Shown here piece by piece: positions 9,689 through 21,215 of a DNA stretch of 64,000 nt. A program made the translations under genes and the position numbers. Position 1 is the first letter of the stretch. Each line of letters opens with the position of its first letter. Source of the DNA: Burkholderiaceae bacterium (GTDB taxonomy: Bacteria; Pseudomonadota; Gammaproteobacteria; Burkholderiales; Burkholderiaceae_B). The DNA lies in NCBI GenBank assembly GCA_023653055.1, contig JAMNXR010000001.1, positions 62,001 to 126,000 of the forward strand, given 5' to 3'. A model generated the notes under the pieces. It did not search any database, was not told the DNA's origin, and worked only from the letters and a program-made list of their open reading frames with translations.

Positions 9689-10708
9689 TTATTTGTAGCC
9701 CAGAGGGTTGGTTGACTGCCATTTCCATGCATCGCGCAGCATCTCATTTAACGTATATGTTGCCTTCCAACCGAGTTCGCGTTCTGCTTTGGATACATTC
9801 GCAAAACATGCCGCGACGTCACCAGCTCGGCGCGGGGCGATTTTATAGGGAATAGGACGATCTGATATTGCCTCAAATGCTTTTACCACTTCAAGCACAC
9901 TATGCCCTTGACCGGTTCCTAAATTCCAGATGTGGGTACCGCTATTTTTTCTGATGGCATCAAGCGCACTTAAATGCCCGTTCGCCAAATCAAGCACATG
10001 GATATAGTCGCGAACACCCGTCCCATCAATGGTCGGGTAGTCATTTCCGAAGATTTTTAATTCAGTCAGTGTGCCGACGGCTACTCGGCAGATGTAAGGC
10101 AGCAAATTGTTCGGTATGCCGTTCGGGTCTTCACCAATCCGTCCGCTCGCATGCGCACCGACGGGATTGAAATAGCGCAAAATCGCTATTTTCCAGCGCG
10201 GATCGGAATGGGCAAGATCCGTCAGCATTTGTTCGATCATAAATTTTGATCGGCCATATGGGTTCGTTGTTTGACCCACGGGATGATTTTCCGCAATCGG
10301 AACAATCGAGGGCGTCCCGTATACGACAGCCGATGAACTAAATACAAGATTGAAAACATTTGCACTGGCCATGGCCTGACAAAGTGTCATCGTGCTGAAT
10401 AAGTTGTTTTCGAAATATCGCAGAGGCTCTCTTACGCTTTCCTCGACAGACTTTAGCGCAGCAAAATGCAGAACAGATTCAATAGGGTGATCTTTGAATA
10501 TTTGATTGACCAACGCTGCATCCCGCAGGTCGCCTTCAATAAACAGAGGTTTTCGACCAGCGATGTCGCCTACGCGCTCAAGAGAAGCTTTAGAGCTGTT
10601 AGACAAGTTGTCTAACACGATGACATCGTAATCAGCCTCTAGCAGTGCCAACGTAGTGTGCGAACCTATGTAACCTGCTCCCCCTGTTACAAGAATTTTA
10701 TGTCTCAT
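9689..10708 (-). CDS. galE: UDP-glucose 4-epimerase
   Basis: [47 protein letters not shown] and YGRSKFMIEQ; GalE-like C-terminus. Confidence 0.95.
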   Translation of the reverse strand: MRHKILVTGGAGYIGSHTTLALLEADYDVIVLDNLSNSSKASLERVGDIAGRKPLFIEGDLRDAALVNQIFKDHPIESVLHFAALKSVEESVREPLRYFENNLFSTMTLCQAMASANVFNLVFSSSAVVYGTPSIVPIAENHPVGQTTNPYGRSKFMIEQMLTDLAHSDPRWKIAILRYFNPVGAHASGRIGEDPNGIPNNLLPYICRVAVGTLTELKIFGNDYPTIDGTGVRDYIHVLDLANGHLSALDAIRKNSGTHIWNLGTGQGHSVLEVVKAFEAISDRPIPYKIAPRRAGDVAACFANVSKAERELGWKATYTLNEMLRDAWKWQSTNPLGYK

Positions 10709-10952
10709 ATATAGAAATTAGTACCCAATGGGGGAATTGTCCGAAATAGGGTCACGCAGATTTATTTAAATAATACGCACATTGTAGTGTGAACGCGTCA
10801 ATCATAGTTTGTTGAAAGATCGTTGTTTTAAGCGGTAGTTTTAAGCACAAAGTGCGATTTTATTTAGAAATAGCCAATTAATTATGAATCTGACTTTTTA
10901 TAGGGAGTCAGGCAGGTAAAATAACTTGCATAACTGACTAGGTAATCCAAAA

Positions 10953-12056
10953 ATGGCCTATGTTTTAGGCGCTTTTATCGTTTCGCTGGTTGTCACGCTG
11001 CTGTTGGTGAGGTATCGCCGACTGCACGCGGTATACACGGCCGATACCGATCTTTTAGGTGTACAAAAGTTTCATGCCCGTGCCGTCCCGCGCGTGGGTG
11101 GGGTTGCGCTTGTTCTTTCAATGGTCGTGCCCTGTGCGATCGCTGCTTTCCGAGATCCGGAGATTGTGGGCAGCTTGACTTTACTCATCGTGGCAAGCCT
11201 ACCGGTGTTTTTGGGTGGATTAACTGAAGACATCACCAAAAAGGTGCGTGCGCGTGTTCGTTTAAGTCTGGCGTTATGCAGTGGCGCCTTGGCATATTTT
11301 TTGGTCGGAGCTGGCGTCAATCACCTGGGCATTATTGGCCTGGATTGGCTTTTGCAGTTTGCAGTCGTTTCATTCCTGGTTTCTATCTTTGCGATGGCAG
11401 GGGCGGCTAACGCAATTAATATCATTGACGGATACAACGGGTTGGCTTCCGTTGTTTCAGCCATGATTTTTGCCGGGATGGCGTATGTTGCATTCTATTT
11501 GGGAGACCGCCTCGTCTTAGTAGCAGCCGTGGGTATGCTCGGAGCGATTGGCGGATTTCTGATTTGGAATTACCCCCGCGGTCTGATTTTCCTGGGTGAT
11601 GGTGGTGCGTACTTTATTGGCTTCATCATCGGCGCACTTTCCATCTTGTTGTTAGCGCGCCATCCGAACTTATCGCCCTGGTTTCCGCTTCTGCTATGTA
11701 TCTACCCGGTCTTTGAAACCCTGTTCTCGATTTATCGCAAAAAGCTGGTACGAGGTAAATCTCCCGGCGCACCGGATGGCGTGCATTTGCACATGTTGGT
11801 TTACAAGCGACTGGTTCGCTGGGCCGTCGGTTCAAGCGAAGCCCGCCTGATTACTCAGCGCAACGCCATGACCTCCCCTTATCTGTGGGTCTTGTCCTCG
11901 ATGGGGACTATTCCTGCGGTTCTTTTCTGGCAATACGAATACGTCTTGATGTTTTTCGTGGCTCTCTTTTCGATTAGTTATGTCGTCCTCTATCGGCGCC
12001 TGGTATTGTTTCGTATGCCTCGCTGGCTGGTGTTGCAAAAGAAGCGGCGTCGGTAA
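10953..12056 (+). CDS. WecA/MraY-family polyprenyl-phosphate sugar-1-P transferase (copy 1)
   Basis: HARAVPRVGGVAL, NAINIIDGYNGLA, IFLGDGGAYFIGF and DGVHLHMLVYKR motifs. Confidence 0.9.
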   Translation: MAYVLGAFIVSLVVTLLLVRYRRLHAVYTADTDLLGVQKFHARAVPRVGGVALVLSMVVPCAIAAFRDPEIVGSLTLLIVASLPVFLGGLTEDITKKVRARVRLSLALCSGALAYFLVGAGVNHLGIIGLDWLLQFAVVSFLVSIFAMAGAANAINIIDGYNGLASVVSAMIFAGMAYVAFYLGDRLVLVAAVGMLGAIGGFLIWNYPRGLIFLGDGGAYFIGFIIGALSILLLARHPNLSPWFPLLLCIYPVFETLFSIYRKKLVRGKSPGAPDGVHLHMLVYKRLVRWAVGSSEARLITQRNAMTSPYLWVLSSMGTIPAVLFWQYEYVLMFFVALFSISYVVLYRRLVLFRMPRWLVLQKKRRR

Positions 12057-12058
12057 AG

Positions 12059-13168
12059 ATGCGGGTTTTACATGTACTGAAAACGTTTTTTCCCGATACG
12101 TATGGTGGCATCGAGCAAGTGGTTCATACGCTTGCAAGCCACACGCAACATTTAGGTATTGAAAATCGGGTGTTAGTGCTAACACCCGGAAATCCACGCA
12201 GAGATATTCAACCTGCTGGATACGAGGTGATTCGCTACAAGCGAGATTTGTATATTGCTTCGACAGGGTTTTCACTCAGCTTTTTGGCTAACTTTAAAAA
12301 AGAAGCAGCCTGGGCGGATGTGATGCACATGCATTTCCCATGGCCATATGCAGATCTTTGCTACCTGTTGTCGGGTATTAAAAAGCCAAGCCTGCTTAGC
12401 TATCATTCTGATGTGGTCAATCAGGTTCATCTGAACAAGTTGTATGCCCCGTTGCGCGATCGTTATTTTGCCAAGATGGACAAAATCTACGCAGCGTCGC
12501 CAGGTATTATGCAGTCCAGTCCAGTACTGCAAAAATTTAAAGATAAGACGCAGCTGATTACCTACGGCATTGAGCATTTTGCTCAGTTGCCTTCAGAGGA
12601 TTCTGCCGTGAAGGCGTGGCAGGATAAGTTTGGCCCACGTTTCTTTTTGTTTCTGGGCGCTTTGCGTTATTACAAAGGCCTGCATGTTTTGTTGGATTCT
12701 TTAAAAGGCCGTGACTATCCGACAGTGATTGTCGGTCGGGGTGATCAGCATGATGCTTTGCAAGCGCAAGCTAAACAGCTAGGACTCACGAACCTGCATT
12801 TTGTGCCAGAAGTCACCAATGAAGAAAAGCGCACGATCATGCGTGCCGCCTACGGGTTTGTTTTCCCTTCGCACATGCCATCAGAGGCTTTCGGTATTGT
12901 TTTGGCCGAGGCTGCTCAGCAGGGTACGCCAATGATCACTTGCGAGATCGGGACAGGGACGAGTTACGTCAACTTGGCTGGTCAGACTGGATTGGTTGTG
13001 CCGCCTTCGGATGCTGAGAGCTTTGGCCAGGCGCTGGATACGTTTTGGCATCACTCCGCGCAAGTTGCGCAGTGGGGACGTCATGCGCTAGCAAGGTATC
13101 AAGAGCACTTTAAGGCCGAGACGATGGCGCAGAGGTATATGGACGCGTATCGAGATTTACTTTCTTGA
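12059..13168 (+). CDS. Glycosyltransferase family 4
   Basis: MRVLHVLKTFFPDTYGGIEQV; FLGALRYYKGL; HMPSEAFGIVLAEAAQQGTPMI. Confidence 0.92.
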   Translation: MRVLHVLKTFFPDTYGGIEQVVHTLASHTQHLGIENRVLVLTPGNPRRDIQPAGYEVIRYKRDLYIASTGFSLSFLANFKKEAAWADVMHMHFPWPYADLCYLLSGIKKPSLLSYHSDVVNQVHLNKLYAPLRDRYFAKMDKIYAASPGIMQSSPVLQKFKDKTQLITYGIEHFAQLPSEDSAVKAWQDKFGPRFFLFLGALRYYKGLHVLLDSLKGRDYPTVIVGRGDQHDALQAQAKQLGLTNLHFVPEVTNEEKRTIMRAAYGFVFPSHMPSEAFGIVLAEAAQQGTPMITCEIGTGTSYVNLAGQTGLVVPPSDAESFGQALDTFWHHSAQVAQWGRHALARYQEHFKAETMAQRYMDAYRDLLS

Positions 13169-13175
13169 CGGCTAA

Positions 13176-14300
13176 TCAAGCAAGCATTTTTCGATAGACT
13201 TTCAGCGTGGCATCCGCGCAAGCCTGCCAAGTAAATTCTTTTGCGCGTGCTAGACCTTGTTGCTTTAGCATCAGGACAAGGTTCTGATCATCCAGCACCT
13301 GTTGCATTGCACACGAAATCATATCTACATCCAAAGGATTAAGCGAGATTGCCGCCTCTCCGGTCACTTCTGGCAAAGAAGTCGTATTCGAGGTAATCAC
13401 CGGTACGCTTGCAGCAAAGGCTTCGAGCACAGGCAAACCAAAGCCCTCGCCAAGCGAAGGAAAGACAAGTGCAGAGGCCAGTTTTAGTACGGGTAATAAA
13501 TCTGCATCAGGCACATGTTTAAGCCAACGCACCGTACCTGAAGCAGAATCTTCCTCGATGAGCCGCATGACCTCTTCGCATTTCCAGCCTGCACGACCAA
13601 CGATGATTAGCGGAGAGCGAACACGTTCGGCTTGGCTTAACGCGCGATGCGCCAAGATTGTGCTTTCAACGTTCTTGCGAGGTTGAAGCGTGCCGACGGA
13701 TATAAAAAAAGTTTCAGGTAACTGGTACAGCTGTCGAGTCCGAGCAGACTCCTCAGCGCTCACGCTCCTAAACCAGCGCTCATCCACAGCTAATGGGATG
13801 ACCGTGATTTTGTTGAGTGCAATGCCGGTCCATTTTGATAACTCAATTTTGGAGTAATCCGAAATCGTAATGACTTCATCCGCCCAGTTGGCGGCCCGCT
13901 TCCACAAAAAATTTTTGACTTCGCGGAACTCACTACGCGACCATTGAGGATGCGAAAGGGGAATCGCATCCATTAAGGTCGCAACCATGGGGGCGGGTTT
14001 GCAGCGCGGCACATAGTGATCTGTGGCGTGAATCAAATGCACACGCTTTGCCAGATCGCTCATGCCAAAAAAGTTCGTCCCAGTTGCAACGGACCAGGCT
14101 GTATTGACAGAGTAACGAGCGAGTTGGACTCCCTGGCCCATGTCTGAGGGGATCGTGGCACGAAAGGAAAACGGGACCAGTTCAACCTGGGGTGCAGACG
14201 CGATGCGCGACATCATTTCGCGTGTGTAGTTGCTAATGCCATCCAGTCCGCCGCCCGACAAACCATTGCACAGGGCGGTAACTCCAAAGCCAATACGCAT
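13176..14300 (-). CDS. Glycosyltransferase family 4
   Basis: Likely start MRIGFGVTALCNGLSGGGLDGI at 14300 (ORF opens at 14342); VGTLQPRKNVE; PSLGEGFGLPVLEAFAASVPVI; 1-nt TAATG overlap with upstream rmd. Confidence 0.9.
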   Translation of the reverse strand: MRIGFGVTALCNGLSGGGLDGISNYTREMMSRIASAPQVELVPFSFRATIPSDMGQGVQLARYSVNTAWSVATGTNFFGMSDLAKRVHLIHATDHYVPRCKPAPMVATLMDAIPLSHPQWSRSEFREVKNFLWKRAANWADEVITISDYSKIELSKWTGIALNKITVIPLAVDERWFRSVSAEESARTRQLYQLPETFFISVGTLQPRKNVESTILAHRALSQAERVRSPLIIVGRAGWKCEEVMRLIEEDSASGTVRWLKHVPDADLLPVLKLASALVFPSLGEGFGLPVLEAFAASVPVITSNTTSLPEVTGEAAISLNPLDVDMISCAMQQVLDDQNLVLMLKQQGLARAKEFTWQACADATLKVYRKMLA

Positions 14301-15241
14301 TACAAAGCCTTGTTGACGTTTGTTTCTGCAGCGATCATCCACGCGAGTGTTTCGCGCAATGGACGAGGCTGCCAGTCTGGAATAAACGTTTTAAGCAGCG
14401 TTGTATCGCCCCCAAGCTTGAGCACTTCGTTGGCGCGAACAAAAGCCGGATTGACGCACGCTTTGAGCTCATGGCCTGTCAATTCGGAGGCTAAAGCCAA
14501 TGCATCGCGCAAAGAGACTAGATTACTTGAGCAGACATTGACCGTTTGACCGACCGGGGCCGCTTCGATCAGCTTGCGATACGCATGCACTACATCTCGC
14601 ACATCATTGAATTCACGCCAGACATCCATATTGCCTAGCTCGATCGTGTCGCGCTTGTTCACAAAATGGGAAACAATCTTCGGGATTAAAAAGCTCTCGG
14701 ACTGCCCCACGCCCGTGTAATTAAAAGGGCGAGCGATGACAACCGGAATGCGCGGCGCCCATATCTTGGCCATGTATTCCATCGCCAGTTTGCTGACGGC
14801 ATAATCATTGGCAGGATTGGTCGGATTGAATTCGCTGAGCAAACCACCTTGCAGGTTGCCGTAAACGTTTGCGCTACTTGCGAGCAAAACACACTTGAGT
14901 TTGTCGGCAACAGGCGCAAGTGCTTCAAGCAAATTACGCGTGCCAACAAGATTGATATCGTAGAAAGCTTTAGGTTGACCGTGGCCAACAAAGGCAATGC
15001 CCGCAAGATGGATGACATATTGCGGTTGAATGGTCTGAACGGCAGCAAGGAGCGAGGCAGAATCAGTTAGGTCTGCCTGCAATGTGCGAGGATCGTCAGC
15101 GAGTGTATTACCAATCCCCCATACCTCATAACCATTTTGCTCGAGCTCTGCCGCCATGTGGCGACCGGTAAAGCCTTGCAAGCCGGTGATGAGTACCCGC
15201 GGAGGTTGTTTAGTGCTCAGTGCGGGTGATGCAACTGACAT
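14300..15241 (-). CDS. rmd: GDP-6-deoxy-D-mannose reductase (GDP-D-rhamnose synthase)-like SDR
   Basis: VLITGLQGFTGRHMA, SSANVYG, NDYAVSKLAME; immediately follows gmd. Confidence 0.82.
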   Translation of the reverse strand: MSVASPALSTKQPPRVLITGLQGFTGRHMAAELEQNGYEVWGIGNTLADDPRTLQADLTDSASLLAAVQTIQPQYVIHLAGIAFVGHGQPKAFYDINLVGTRNLLEALAPVADKLKCVLLASSANVYGNLQGGLLSEFNPTNPANDYAVSKLAMEYMAKIWAPRIPVVIARPFNYTGVGQSESFLIPKIVSHFVNKRDTIELGNMDVWREFNDVRDVVHAYRKLIEAAPVGQTVNVCSSNLVSLRDALALASELTGHELKACVNPAFVRANEVLKLGGDTTLLKTFIPDWQPRPLRETLAWMIAAETNVNKAL

Positions 15242-16393
<1,152 letters not shown>

Positions 16394-16467
16394 TCAAAAA
16401 GCCGGAAAATGTGCCTGTCCTTGTTATGATGCGGGTATTAGCAAAAAGTGCCTATTAAATGCCAAAG

Positions 16468-16488
16468 CTTAAATAATCTTAAATTATT
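16468..16488. promoter_or_regulatory. Dyad/tandem repeat in divergent gmd/manC intergenic region
   Basis: Tandem CTTAAATAAT-CTTAAATTAT containing inverted repeat AATAAT-cttaa-ATTATT. Confidence 0.3.
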
Positions 16489-16555
16489 GTCAAAATAAAG
16501 ATTGTTTGATTTGGATACTGGTCGGCAAGCGTTCCAACATTTTTGACGGTTAATC

Positions 16556-17971
16556 ATGCAATTAATCCCCGTGATTCTCTCTGGTGGTGCCGGTACCCGC
16601 CTGTGGCCCGTATCGCGCGAGTTACACCCCAAACCTTTTATCAGACTGGCAGACGGACAAAGTCTCTTGCAAAAGTCGTTTTTACGCGCAAAGGGTCTGC
16701 CAGGGGTTGCTGAGGTCCTTACCGTCACAAACCGGGATTTGTTTTTCAAGACTGCGGATGAGTATCGCGAAACCGGTGACATTCCCATGCCGCTTGGCTT
16801 CATTCTCGAGTCAGAGGGCCGCAACACGGCGCCCGCGATTGCCGCGGCCGCATTGACCATTAGCAAAACCTATGGTCCCAAGGCCATCATGTTGTTTTTG
16901 ACGGCCGATCATTTGATTGGCGACGTCCCTGCTTTCACGATCGCCGTCCAGCAAGCCGTCAAACTGGCCGAAGCAGGCAAAATCACCACCTTCGGTATTC
17001 AGCCAGAAGCGCCCGAGACAGGCTACGGATATATTGAAGCGGACGGCAATATCGTGCGCCGCTTTGTTGAAAAACCGAATTTAGAAACGGCCCAAGCCTA
17101 CGTTGATAGTGGCAAATATCTCTGGAATTCAGGCATGTTTTGCATGACCGCAGAGACGGCCATGACAGAGCTGAAAACATATGCGCCTGAAGTGCTTCAA
17201 GCGGTGGCCAACAGTCTGGACGTCTCGCGCCGGGTAGAAGGCAAGGGCCAGTATCAGATTGAACTAGATGCCAAGACCTTCGCACAGGCCGAAAGTATCT
17301 CCATCGATTTCGCCCTGATGGAAAAAACAAAACAGGCCGCAGTGGTCTCCTGTTCGATTGGCTGGAGTGACATCGGTTCTTGGAATGCACTGGGTGATCT
17401 CGTCCCGCCTGATGCCCAAGGCAACAGCATCGAAGGCGAAGCTTTTCTGCATGATGTCAAAAACTGCTACATCCAGGCGGATGATCGCATCGTGGCAGCG
17501 GTAGGCGTCGAAAACCTGATCGTGATCGATACGCCTGATGCCTTGCTGATTGCGGATAAAAATCGCTCGCAAGACGTTAAACAGATCGTGGGTCAATTAA
17601 AGAAAATCGGCCATGAGGCCTATCGCTTGCATCGCACGGTGCATCGCCCTTGGGGGACCTACACCGTGCTCGAAGAAGGTTCAAACTTTAAGATGAAGCG
17701 TATCGTCGTCAAGCCGGGCGCCTCGCTGTCATTGCAAATGCATCATCACCGCAGCGAACACTGGATCGTGGTGGATGGCATGGCAAAAGTCGTCAATGGT
17801 GAACAAGATTTGTTGATCGCGACAAACGAGTCGACCTTTATCCCCGCCGGACACAAACACCGACTCGAAAACCCAGGCAAGATCGATCTGGTGTTGATTG
17901 AAGTACAAAGCGGTAGTTATTTGGGCGAAGATGACATCGTCAGATTCCAAGATCATTACGGTCGAGTCTAA
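16556..17971 (+). CDS. manC: Bifunctional mannose-1-phosphate guanylyltransferase / mannose-6-phosphate isomerase
   Basis: PVILSGGAGTRLWPVSRELHPKPFI, FVEKP, C-terminal cupin RPWGTYTVLEEG...HHHRSEHWIVV. Confidence 0.97.
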   Translation: MQLIPVILSGGAGTRLWPVSRELHPKPFIRLADGQSLLQKSFLRAKGLPGVAEVLTVTNRDLFFKTADEYRETGDIPMPLGFILESEGRNTAPAIAAAALTISKTYGPKAIMLFLTADHLIGDVPAFTIAVQQAVKLAEAGKITTFGIQPEAPETGYGYIEADGNIVRRFVEKPNLETAQAYVDSGKYLWNSGMFCMTAETAMTELKTYAPEVLQAVANSLDVSRRVEGKGQYQIELDAKTFAQAESISIDFALMEKTKQAAVVSCSIGWSDIGSWNALGDLVPPDAQGNSIEGEAFLHDVKNCYIQADDRIVAAVGVENLIVIDTPDALLIADKNRSQDVKQIVGQLKKIGHEAYRLHRTVHRPWGTYTVLEEGSNFKMKRIVVKPGASLSLQMHHHRSEHWIVVDGMAKVVNGEQDLLIATNESTFIPAGHKHRLENPGKIDLVLIEVQSGSYLGEDDIVRFQDHYGRV

Positions 17972-17976
17972 GACGG

Positions 17977-18780
17977 ATGCGGATGCTTTTAGCTCTCTGG
18001 GGATACCGCGGTTTTATCCTCGGCAGTGTCAAGCGTGAATTTCAGGCCAAATATAGTAATTCACTGCTAGGTGCCGTGTGGACCGTCATTCATCCACTGG
18101 CCATGATCGTGGTCTATACGGTCGTGTTTTCGCAAATCATGCGCGCAAAACTGCCCGATGTCGCGGGTGGCGTTAATGGTCCGTTTGCTTACAGTATTTA
18201 CCTCTGTGCCGGAGTGCTGACCTGGGCGTTTTTCTCAGAGACCGTGACGCGCGCGCAAAATGTGTTTTTAGAAAATGCAAATTTGATCAAGAAGATCAGT
18301 TTTCCGCGACTGTGTTTGCCTGCCATTGTGGTGGCCAACGCCAGTCTGAACTTTGCCATTATTTTTGGTCTGTTCACACTCTTTTTATTAGTTTCAGGTT
18401 CTTTTCCTGGTTTGCCCTATCTCGCTATTTTTCCGGTGCTATGCCTGCAGGTACTTTTTGCGGTGGGTCTCGGGATGACCTTAGGCGTGCTGAATGTTTT
18501 TTTCAGGGACGTTGGGCAACTGTTTGGTGTCGTGATCCAGTTTTGGTTCTGGCTGACGCCCGTGGTGTATCCCATCAATATTTTGCCTGAGTATGTACAG
18601 AACATTATTCGCTATAACCCAATGACCAGCATCATCGCTTCTTATCAGCGCATTCTCGTCAATGGACAGTGGCCTATCTGGGAATCCCTGTGGCCGGTGA
18701 CAGTGCTTGGCGTACTCTTATGTTTTTGGGGCATGCATCTGTTTCGTAAACACGCTGGCGAAATGGTGGATGAGCTCTGA
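17977..18780 (+). CDS. wzm: Polysaccharide ABC exporter permease
   Basis: VKREFQAKYSNSLLGAVWTVIHPLAMIVVYTVVFSQI, ABC-2 family, followed by wzt with 1-nt overlap. Confidence 0.95.
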   Translation: MRMLLALWGYRGFILGSVKREFQAKYSNSLLGAVWTVIHPLAMIVVYTVVFSQIMRAKLPDVAGGVNGPFAYSIYLCAGVLTWAFFSETVTRAQNVFLENANLIKKISFPRLCLPAIVVANASLNFAIIFGLFTLFLLVSGSFPGLPYLAIFPVLCLQVLFAVGLGMTLGVLNVFFRDVGQLFGVVIQFWFWLTPVVYPINILPEYVQNIIRYNPMTSIIASYQRILVNGQWPIWESLWPVTVLGVLLCFWGMHLFRKHAGEMVDEL

Positions 18781-20000
18781 TGGGAACCATTTCAGTACAA
18801 AATCTGGGCAAAGCCTATAAGCAGTATCCAAGCCGCTGGTCACGCCTTGCGGAGTGGATGATTCCATTTAGCAAGCCGCGTCACACAATGAAGTGGGTAC
18901 TGCAAGATTTGAATTTCACTATCCAGGCTGGCGAAGCGGTGGGTATCGTGGGTATCAACGGTGCAGGCAAAAGTACCCTGCTTAAAATGATTACCGGTAC
19001 GACCCAGGCAACCGCAGGCAAAGTTAATGTCACGGGACGTGTCGCCGCACTACTCGAATTGGGGATGGGCTTTCACCCTGATTTCACTGGTCGCCAAAAT
19101 GCAATTATGGCGGGTCAATTGCTCGGCTTATCCCTTGAGACACTGAATCAACTGATGCCTGAGATCGAAGCATTTGCTGAAATCGGCGATTACATCGATC
19201 AGCCTGTTCGCGTCTACTCAAGCGGTATGCAGATGCGCTTGGCCTTTAGTGTCGCAACCGCTCAGCGACCCGATATTTTGATCGTGGATGAAGCACTTTC
19301 GGTTGGCGATAGTTACTTTCAGCATAAAAGTTTTGATCGCATTCGCGAATACAGCAAACAAGGCACCACGCTATTAATTGTGTCGCATGACAAAGGCGCG
19401 GTCCAAGGCATTTGCGATCGTGCGATTTTGTTGAATGCAGGTCGGTTAGCCATAGAAGGTGATCCTGAAGCCGTCATGGATTATTACAACGCGATGCTGG
19501 CCGAACGAGGCAGGCTGACCGTCCGTCAGGAAGTCGATCAGGACGGAAGGATCAAAACTACTTCAGGCACAGGCGAAGCAACTTTTGATTCGGCTGAACT
19601 GCTCAACGCACAGGATGAAGCGGTAGAGGTCATTGGGGTGGGTCAGGCGGTACGTATTCGTGTCCGAGTGCATGCCCATGCAGACCTCCCAGAGCTGGTT
19701 CTCGGCTACATGATTAAGGACCGGCTGGGTCAGCCTGTGTTTGGTACCAACAGTCACCACTTACGTCAACCCACCAAGCAAGTGCGTCAGGGCGAACATC
19801 TTGAGTACGTGTTTGATTTTGATGCCAATCTGGGTGTGGGCTCATATAGCGTGGCGCTCGCGCTGCATACCGCAGATACGCATGTGAATCAGAATTTTGA
19901 ATGGCGTGATCGCGCCATTGTGTTTAACGTCATCAACATTGATAAAGATCCTTTCGTCGGCGCCGCTTGGTTGCCCACTACTTTGAAGTGTGATCGCTAA
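18780..20000 (+). CDS. wzt: Polysaccharide ABC exporter ATPase with C-terminal Wzt-type carbohydrate-binding domain
   Basis: Walker A GINGAGKSTLLKMITG, signature YSSGMQMRLAFSVAT, ILIVDEALSVGD; C-terminal beta-rich extension of ~160 aa (VLGYMIKDRLGQPVFGTNS). Confidence 0.95.
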   Translation: MGTISVQNLGKAYKQYPSRWSRLAEWMIPFSKPRHTMKWVLQDLNFTIQAGEAVGIVGINGAGKSTLLKMITGTTQATAGKVNVTGRVAALLELGMGFHPDFTGRQNAIMAGQLLGLSLETLNQLMPEIEAFAEIGDYIDQPVRVYSSGMQMRLAFSVATAQRPDILIVDEALSVGDSYFQHKSFDRIREYSKQGTTLLIVSHDKGAVQGICDRAILLNAGRLAIEGDPEAVMDYYNAMLAERGRLTVRQEVDQDGRIKTTSGTGEATFDSAELLNAQDEAVEVIGVGQAVRIRVRVHAHADLPELVLGYMIKDRLGQPVFGTNSHHLRQPTKQVRQGEHLEYVFDFDANLGVGSYSVALALHTADTHVNQNFEWRDRAIVFNVINIDKDPFVGAAWLPTTLKCDR

Positions 20001-20009
20001 GGCAAATAT

Positions 20010-21215
20010 ATGAGTGATGGTTTCTATCGTGCGTTTGAAGATCAGCATCGCGGTTCGCGTGAGTTGATCAAAACACGTCAGCGCGCATATCTCCCTTTTA
20101 TCGATCCACTTAAAGCGCTGTATCCAGATGCGTACGCCCTAGATCTTGGCTGTGGTCGTGGAGAGTGGCTGGAACTGTTGACTGAAAGTGGCTTTAAAGC
20201 CAGCGGGGTTGATCTCGATGATGGCATGCTCGCCGTTTGTCGTGAGCGCGGTTTGGCTGTACAGACCAAAGATGCCGTAACCGGTCTTCAGGAGCAGTCC
20301 GATGCAAGCCTGGCTGTTGTCTCCGGCTTTCATTTGGCAGAACACATTCCGTTTGAAGCGTTACAAAGTTTGATTTCAGAATCCTTGCGAGCGCTCAAAC
20401 CAGCGGGCTTGCTCATTCTTGAAACCCCCAATCCCGAAAACATCGTAGTGGGTACGGCAAATTTTTATCTCGATCCAACGCACCGTCAGCCGATTCCTCC
20501 TTTACTGTTGTCGTTTCTTGCCGAGTATTGCGGATTTGCGCGTGTCAAAGTGATTCGTTTGCAAGCGCCGGTTGACTTGAATGCCGGACGAAAGCTGAAT
20601 ATGCATGACGTGCTGGGCGGCGTGAGTCCGGACTATGCGATCGTGGCGCAAAAAGCTGCGCCAGAAGAAGTGCTACGCGCAGTCAGTCTGGCCTTTGAAC
20701 AGGAGTACGGAGTCACGCTTGGTCAGTTGTCTAGTGCATATGATCAACAAATTGAAGCGCGCTTACAACAGACAGTCGATCTCGCACAGCAAGCGTTGAC
20801 TAAGTCTGTGCATGCGCTAGACGCGATTTATGCAAGCAGTTCCTGGCGCGTGACCCGACCGCTGCGCTGGTTTGGTCAGCAAGTTACGTTAGTACAACGT
20901 GATGGGGTCATGGGGCGCGTAAAGGCGTTGATCAAAAAAGCGCTTCGACCCACTCTTGCGGTTACGATTTCTTTTTTTGATGCGCGTCCAAGCTTACGTG
21001 CGCGTCACAGCGGCGTGGGCGGTAAAAAAGGCTTGTACGACAAACTGAGCTCTTTGTATTTGCGAATCTCCCCCGAAGAAGGCTCGTCTATTTCCTTGCA
21101 GTTAGGCGATTCCCCTCACGCACCCATTCTGACGATGATCGAATCAACGCCTCATGCAAAGCAAGTATATGCAGACATGATCGCCGAGTTAGAAAAAAGT
21201 AAAGGACGTCAATAA
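20010..21215 (+). CDS. SAM-dependent methyltransferase, possibly an O-antigen chain-terminating enzyme
   Basis: ALDLGCGRGEWLELL; ETPNPENIVVG; C-terminal helical tail; sits between wzt and a polymerising GT. Confidence 0.82.
   Translation: MSDGFYRAFEDQHRGSRELIKTRQRAYLPFIDPLKALYPDAYALDLGCGRGEWLELLTESGFKASGVDLDDGMLAVCRERGLAVQTKDAVTGLQEQSDASLAVVSGFHLAEHIPFEALQSLISESLRALKPAGLLILETPNPENIVVGTANFYLDPTHRQPIPPLLLSFLAEYCGFARVKVIRLQAPVDLNAGRKLNMHDVLGGVSPDYAIVAQKAAPEEVLRAVSLAFEQEYGVTLGQLSSAYDQQIEARLQQTVDLAQQALTKSVHALDAIYASSSWRVTRPLRWFGQQVTLVQRDGVMGRVKALIKKALRPTLAVTISFFDARPSLRARHSGVGGKKGLYDKLSSLYLRISPEEGSSISLQLGDSPHAPILTMIESTPHAKQVYADMIAELEKSKGRQ

Noticed and set aside
11832-12275. 147-aa minus-strand ORF
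   Set aside because: Antisense across the WecA-like/GT4 junction; no coding signature, no motif.
16983-17596. Overlapping minus-strand ORFs (135 and 110 aa)
   Set aside because: Antisense to manC, whose reading frame is unambiguous.
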